From positions 14,081,893 to 14,145,892 of the forward strand of contig NC_035435.2 in assembly GCF_002127325.2 (NCBI RefSeq): DNA of 64,000 bases, in the 5' to 3' direction. A program made the position numbers and the translations under genes. This document shows, piece by piece, positions 59,779 through 64,000 of the stretch. This stretch comes from Helianthus annuus. Taxonomy: Eukaryota > Streptophyta > Magnoliopsida > Asterales > Asteraceae. The notes below the pieces were generated by a model that was not told the origin of the DNA, did no database searches, and saw only the letters and a list, made by a program, of their open reading frames with translations. Numbering within the stretch: the stretch's first letter is position 1; the number at the start of each line of letters is the position of its first letter.

Positions 59779-61464
59779 CATGGTGCCCGATTTAGTAAAT
59801 CTAACCGTTTACTAAGTCACATGTGCTCTAGATTTGTGATTTTTGTGCTTTTTGTTCAAGATGTAAAAATGGTGAAAATCAAGAAAATTCAGATCTGGAC
59901 CCGTATATTCAGATCTGTGTTGAAACGAGTGTTGGGTTTTATGTTTTTCACCTAAATAGTCAAGTTTTCATCATCAAAAATTGTATACAAAGTGCTTCAT
60001 CAAATCTGCAAATTTTACACAGTCCTGTGTTCTTGATGTTCTTGATACCTTCAAACTGCGAAAGATGAAAAAGATTCAGTGATGTTTTTCGAAAGTTCAA
60101 AGAGAATTCGTAAGGTCACCTTGATGTTTCGAAGGATCATTTTGTTTTTCGAAAGGTCATCACAACAGAATCGATAGATCAGACAAATTTTCGAAGGGTC
60201 AGATCAAAAAAAAAAGAAAAAAGAAAAGAAAATCGAAAGATCACCTTATCCCTTAACAACCTCGAAGGATCAAAACAAGACTTCGAATGATCATCTATCT
60301 GTTAGAAAGGTCAACTTGATGTCTTCGAAGGATCCTAGTCTTCAACAACCAACAACTGTTTTCGAAGGATCCTAGTTTTCGAAGGGTCATCTCACCTGAT
60401 TTCGAAAGGTCACCTGGGATCTTCGAAAGATCAACAACTTCGAAAGATCAAGCAGGTTTCGAAGAAGATTGTTAACCGAAAGATCAGATGTTGTTTCGAA
60501 GAGAGAGAGAAAGAGCTGTTGCTGTTGTTCACTGACTTGAAGAATAGCGGCTGAACTTTTTTTGTGGGGTTTTTGATTTGAGTTGTTGGCTGCTTGTTGT
60601 TTATCAAAGAAGGAGATGAAGTCACGTAACTGTTATTGTCGGCTGAAGTAAATTGATGGCAGCTAGGTCTTTTGTTCTTATGTTTGTTTGGGCCCTACTT
60701 GGTGAGAAATAAAATTTTCTTGGGCTCATTATTCAATCACTGGGCCACATGATGATCTGTATTCTATGGAATGGAATGTAGAATGTTGCTATGAAGGGCC
60801 CACTAATTTTGTCTAAATTCCAACAACTTGAATGGTGGGGGACCAAAGTTGGTTAAGCTGACTTAAATTTTGGAAAATAGGCGTATTAAATTAATTGGGA
60901 AGATGACTATGGGAGCATTATTTTCTAGGTCTACATAATTGTGGGGTCTACTAATGATGGGGGTAAGATTACAAAACGTCACCTTTGATTGAAATATTTG
61001 TTTTGGTGGACCTACAAAAATAAATGAGATCATGTGTTTTTTAGTTGGGCATTATAAGACATTCTTGTGCCCACTAATTTACATCAGGTATGATACTGTG
61101 GGCTTGGGTTTATTGGACGTATTGTGAGGAATGCTACTTGGGCTGATTATTAAAATATATATATATATTCGTGGTGATGGATGTTGATCAGTGGGGTCGG
61201 GTGTTCGTGAAGTTTAGTTGAACAACGCTTCTAAATGTCAACGTCAAATTTGTACGGATTTGGGAGCGCGCGGGGTGATGCAGCATGATGAAAACAAGAG
61301 ATGATGAAAACTTGATTGTTGAAAAATGTGGGGTAGTCACGGTTACCGATGCAAATGGCAAAAATGGTAACGCGACTATTATGGGCCAAAAACAACACGG
61401 TATGTTCACTTCCGCACGTCAAAATTTATGATTGTTACCGGTTATTCGGAAATGTTCGAAAGCA

Positions 61465-61792
61465 TTTTGTTTATTGTCATATTCTCGCATTTGAAAACGA
61501 ACGTATGAACCTGGAACGTCTATACCGGTCCTAACGAGTTCACAAAGTCTTTGGAGGGATACAAGTCGGATCCTACGGGGTACTAGGCGAAATTTCCTTA
61601 TCAACTAGAATATGCAACGAAGAAATCTTTTTGTTTATTGTCATATTCTCGCATTTGGTAACGAATGAATGAACCTAGAATGTCAATACCGGTCCTAACG
61701 AGTTCACAAATTCTTTGGGGGGATACAAGTCAGATCCTACGGGGTACCAGGGGACGTTCTTATTCAACTAGATTATGCAAAGAAGAAAGTCA
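61465..61792 (+). repeat. 164-bp tandem duplication in element E
   Basis: TTTTGTTTATTGTCATATTC starts at 61465 and 61629. The copies share CCGGTCCTAACGAGTTCACAA and GGATCCTACGGGGTAC-like blocks but have diverged at many sites, so the duplication is older than the insertion. Confidence 0.85.
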
Positions 61793-62836
61793 TGTTCGTG
61801 AATTTTCGGAACCGAGAACATTCAATGAAGATTGATGACAGTTCCGCTCAGTGGAGGGAATTGGTGAACATTTGACGACAGTTTCTTTGAAGTGGAAAGA
61901 ATCTGTTAAGGTTTAGAGATTTTACCAAAGAAATGGGGGGATAAAAATTTTCATATGTTGAATTTCTTCGGTAAATTTCTAAACGCAATCATAGGTGGTA
62001 GAGTTTGTGATTTTCTGGTGATACAAACGGTTCGACGTGGAATGTTTTGCACAGACACATATTTGAGAATTTTAATTAATTCTCCAGCCAGCGTGAAGGG
62101 TTTTGCACGGAAACATACAGGTATCTAAAGTCGACAGTTGTTTCAAAGCGCTGTTTACTGAAGACCTGGGGAATCTTTATGGAAGTTGATAGTTCAAGGC
62201 TGAAGACCTGCAGGATTCGGTTTTGGGTTTGATGTTTCTTTGGGATTTTACAGGGATCTGGGGGTAACTCAATTCGTTGAGTTTGCAAACGATGTACTTG
62301 GTCAAGCTGACTTCCTGAGTACTGATGCTGAAGATCCGTAGTGCATTACGTGGTCAACTTCACAAAGGCGAGACAATGAGATCTGGATGTAGTTCAACTA
62401 AGCGTGCCGTTTGGTTGAGCTTGCAAGGGATACACTTGGTCTAGCTGACTTTCCTGAGTGTTGATGCTGAAGATTAAAGTGCATTACTTGGTCGATTCCA
62501 CAAAGACGGTTTACAGAAGACAGTTCACCAGAAATCTCTATCAATGTAGTATGCTTGAAGATCAAGACTTGATGTAGTTTTTAAAGAATGGAACCCTTAT
62601 CAAATGCCGGTTGGCGTATTGGAAGATCAGTGGAAGATCGGTCAATTGAGCCTTTTGAGGAAATTGCACAACACCCAACACGGATATGCGTACTTTGAAG
62701 GGGAAATATTATACAGGGAGCATCAAGATACTACTTACCTGGATCATCGGTCAAGGGGGAATTTGTTAACACAGAGAAGATGAATACTTGACTGAAGATC
62801 GATTGCAGTTGCATTTTCAGCATTCGACAGCAACGG

Positions 62837-62849
62837 ACAAGGGGGAATT
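62837..62849 (+). other. Polypurine tract of element E
   Basis: ACAAGGGGGAATT directly before TGTTGATG. Confidence 0.8.
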
Positions 62850-63513
62850 TGTTGATGCAGATTTTGTGTCCGATGCTTGTCGAATAGATTAGTTATTATT
62901 GTACGCTGAATTTGTAATAGTTAGTGAAACGGTCTATCGAACGTGTATAGACCCGCTCGTTTGAAGTGGTCAAACGAGAGGGTTATTCGGTTGACCGTGT
63001 GTGTTTGCTTGACAAATTATGGTTGTATAATGTTTGGTGTCGAAGGATAGGGCATCGAAGGATTGTGTATATCCTTCGATGAGCTCGAAAGATATCCATC
63101 AAAGGATGAAGATGGACCTCGAAGGATATGTCATCCTTCGAGGTATATGTGTATCTTTCGAAAGCTGAATGATCGACAGATGATCTATCGATCAGTCAGT
63201 TAGATCCTTCGACCATACAACCTGTGTTTGGTATAAATACCAACACTTTGTCATTTGCAACACAAGAGTGAGAGCACAAGTGTGTGCAAGAGAGTGAGAG
63301 GAGGTTTGAGACCTCACCGGGAGAAATCACCACTTGGTTTCTCCCCGGATGTATACTTCTTTGGTATTAGTTCGGTTATCATGTAATCGGGCCGACTTGT
63401 AATGTTTTACTACCGGATTAATACAAAGTTTGTTTGTTTATCATCTCTTATCTCTTCCATCTATGAACATAATCATGAAAATCACGGAATCGATCCCGAA
63501 ACCGGGACCTACA
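62850..63513 (+). repeat. 3' LTR of element E
   Basis: Same length and ends as the 5' LTR; TATA at 63230-63241. Confidence 0.95.
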
Positions 63514-64000
63514 TTTTCGTTTTTATTAGAACAATAAGAAAGAAAATTTTGATCAAATTTCTATTTCCTTATATTTGAGTAATCCATAAGTAATACATAC
63601 ACACAAATAACCATTTGCAAGATTCTTGCAGTGGTGTAATTTTCTTGATGATGGAGATGAGGATCGAATCTTATCACTTGCTAAAAACTTTAAAGTTATT
63701 TTTAAATTTACAACACTTTATAGGAAGTGTTAAAATGCAATACGGTTTGAAAATGATTACAGTTTTGTATAAAATTTGCAATACTTGAAGTGTTGCATTA
63801 CATCTTTATATGGCATACTTATTTTAGTATGGTGTATAATATGGTTCATATAAACTCTAAAGCAACGATTTTTAGAAAGTGTTTGCTCGTTAAGTGTTGC
63901 TTTAGCTTTATTCTATTGTAATGACATCAGATATGTTTAGTATGGTGTATAATATGGTTCATATAAACTCTAAAGCAACGATTTTTAGAAAGTGATTGCT
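63514..64000. repeat. Duplicated segment, continuation after element E
   Basis: The first five bases are the TSD TTTTC. The sequence then follows 47329-47816 almost base for base and enters the 113-bp tandem repeat at about 63826. It runs off the window. Confidence 0.9.

Larger units (their letters stand above)
59779..62849 (+). other. Non-coding interior of element E
   Basis: It carries many TTCGAARGRTC words (60085-60480), an AG/A-rich run near 60208-60235, a 164-bp tandem duplication (61465 and 61629) and a roughly 125-bp tandem duplication (62255 and 62379). Two copies of the AAGGGGGAATTTGTT tract are at about 62755 and 62839. No gag or enzyme motif. Confidence 0.75.
59101..63513 (+). 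mobile_element. Young non-autonomous LTR retrotransposon E (4.4 kb)
   Basis: Two 664-bp LTRs with two differences that I could find (T/A near 59270 and G/A near 59352), PBS, PPT and a perfect TSD. The unoccupied site is preserved at 47324-47335, confirming the insertion point. The 3.1 kb interior has no frame over 100 codons of any recognisable type and no retroviral domain, so it is mobilised in trans. Confidence 0.93.

Noticed and set aside
60085..60480. Regularly recurring TTCGAARGATC, considered as a CRISPR-like array
   Set aside because: Spacing is irregular, orientation mixed, units too short, and it lies inside a eukaryotic retroelement.
61188..61604. Overlapping frames on both strands in element E
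   Set aside because: Four frames of 61-73 aa with no shared domain, lying around the start of the 164-bp duplication; no coding signal.
1..64000. tRNA, rRNA, riboswitch or bacterial-type operon
   Set aside because: None seen on either strand; the TGGTATCAGAGC sites are retroelement primer sites, not tRNA genes.

Overview
This is a 64 kb window of repeat-dominated nuclear DNA from a flowering plant. The evidence is plant-type LTR retrotransposons primed by an initiator-Met tRNA (TGGTATCAGAGC), GT-AG introns, PIF/Harbinger, Mutator-like and hAT-like elements with plant-type termini, an Au-type SINE 3' end, and a decayed PTI1-like kinase gene with the plant exon layout. The wording of the retroelement proteins suggests Asteraceae (an inference from memory, not a search). 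No intact host gene, tRNA, rRNA or CRISPR array was found. Only one cellular gene is represented, a PTI1-like kinase pseudogene.

Layout. 1-379: unclassified. 380-4999: 5' part of a large non-autonomous LTR element (family A) coding for a long gag-like protein without RT or integrase. 5000-13346: Ty3/gypsy element B (5' LTR, PBS, gag-pol with ten stops and one frameshift), probably inserted into the family-A copy. 13347-14245 plus 27540-29893: one minus-strand LTR of element B's family, split by a complete Ty3/gypsy element C (14246-27539, TSD AACAC). 29959-31775: a second truncated minus-strand LTR of the B family, hit by a SINE-tailed retroposon. 32071-34065: the kinase pseudogene, minus strand. 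35643-37478: a PIF/Harbinger element carrying only the Myb/SANT-like ORF1. 37831-38258 and 38549-38997: foldback MITEs. 39441-39782: a second ORF1 fragment, minus strand. 39893-46408: a decayed Ty1/copia element hit by a solo LTR of family E (43914-44558, TSD AATAT). 46700-47294: a Mutator-like foldback MITE; 47641-47979: 113-bp tandem repeats; 48001-48936: a hAT-like foldback element with an 8-bp TSD. 49310-51260: a minus-strand Tat/Athila-type PBS plus LTR fragment bracketed by a perfect 35-bp inverted repeat. 51669-58692: a nearly full-length family-A element on the minus strand. 58686-64000: a second copy of the 46.9-47.8 kb segment, split by element E (59101-63513), whose LTRs differ at only two positions that I could see.

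How the parts relate. The window is a nest of insertions. Family A and element E have LTR, PBS and PPT but no polymerase or integrase, so they must rely on enzymes made elsewhere. Elements B, C and the copia element carry the polymerase modules, but all are broken here. The most interesting material is (i) the family-A protein, about 1,300 codons without RT or IN; (ii) family E, whose LTRs carry dense two-orientation arrays of a TCGAARGAT motif next to a palindromic TATA box; (iii) an uninterrupted 526-codon acidic ORF upstream of gag in element C; and (iv) a retroposed unit with a long unfamiliar 5' part and an Au-type SINE tail.
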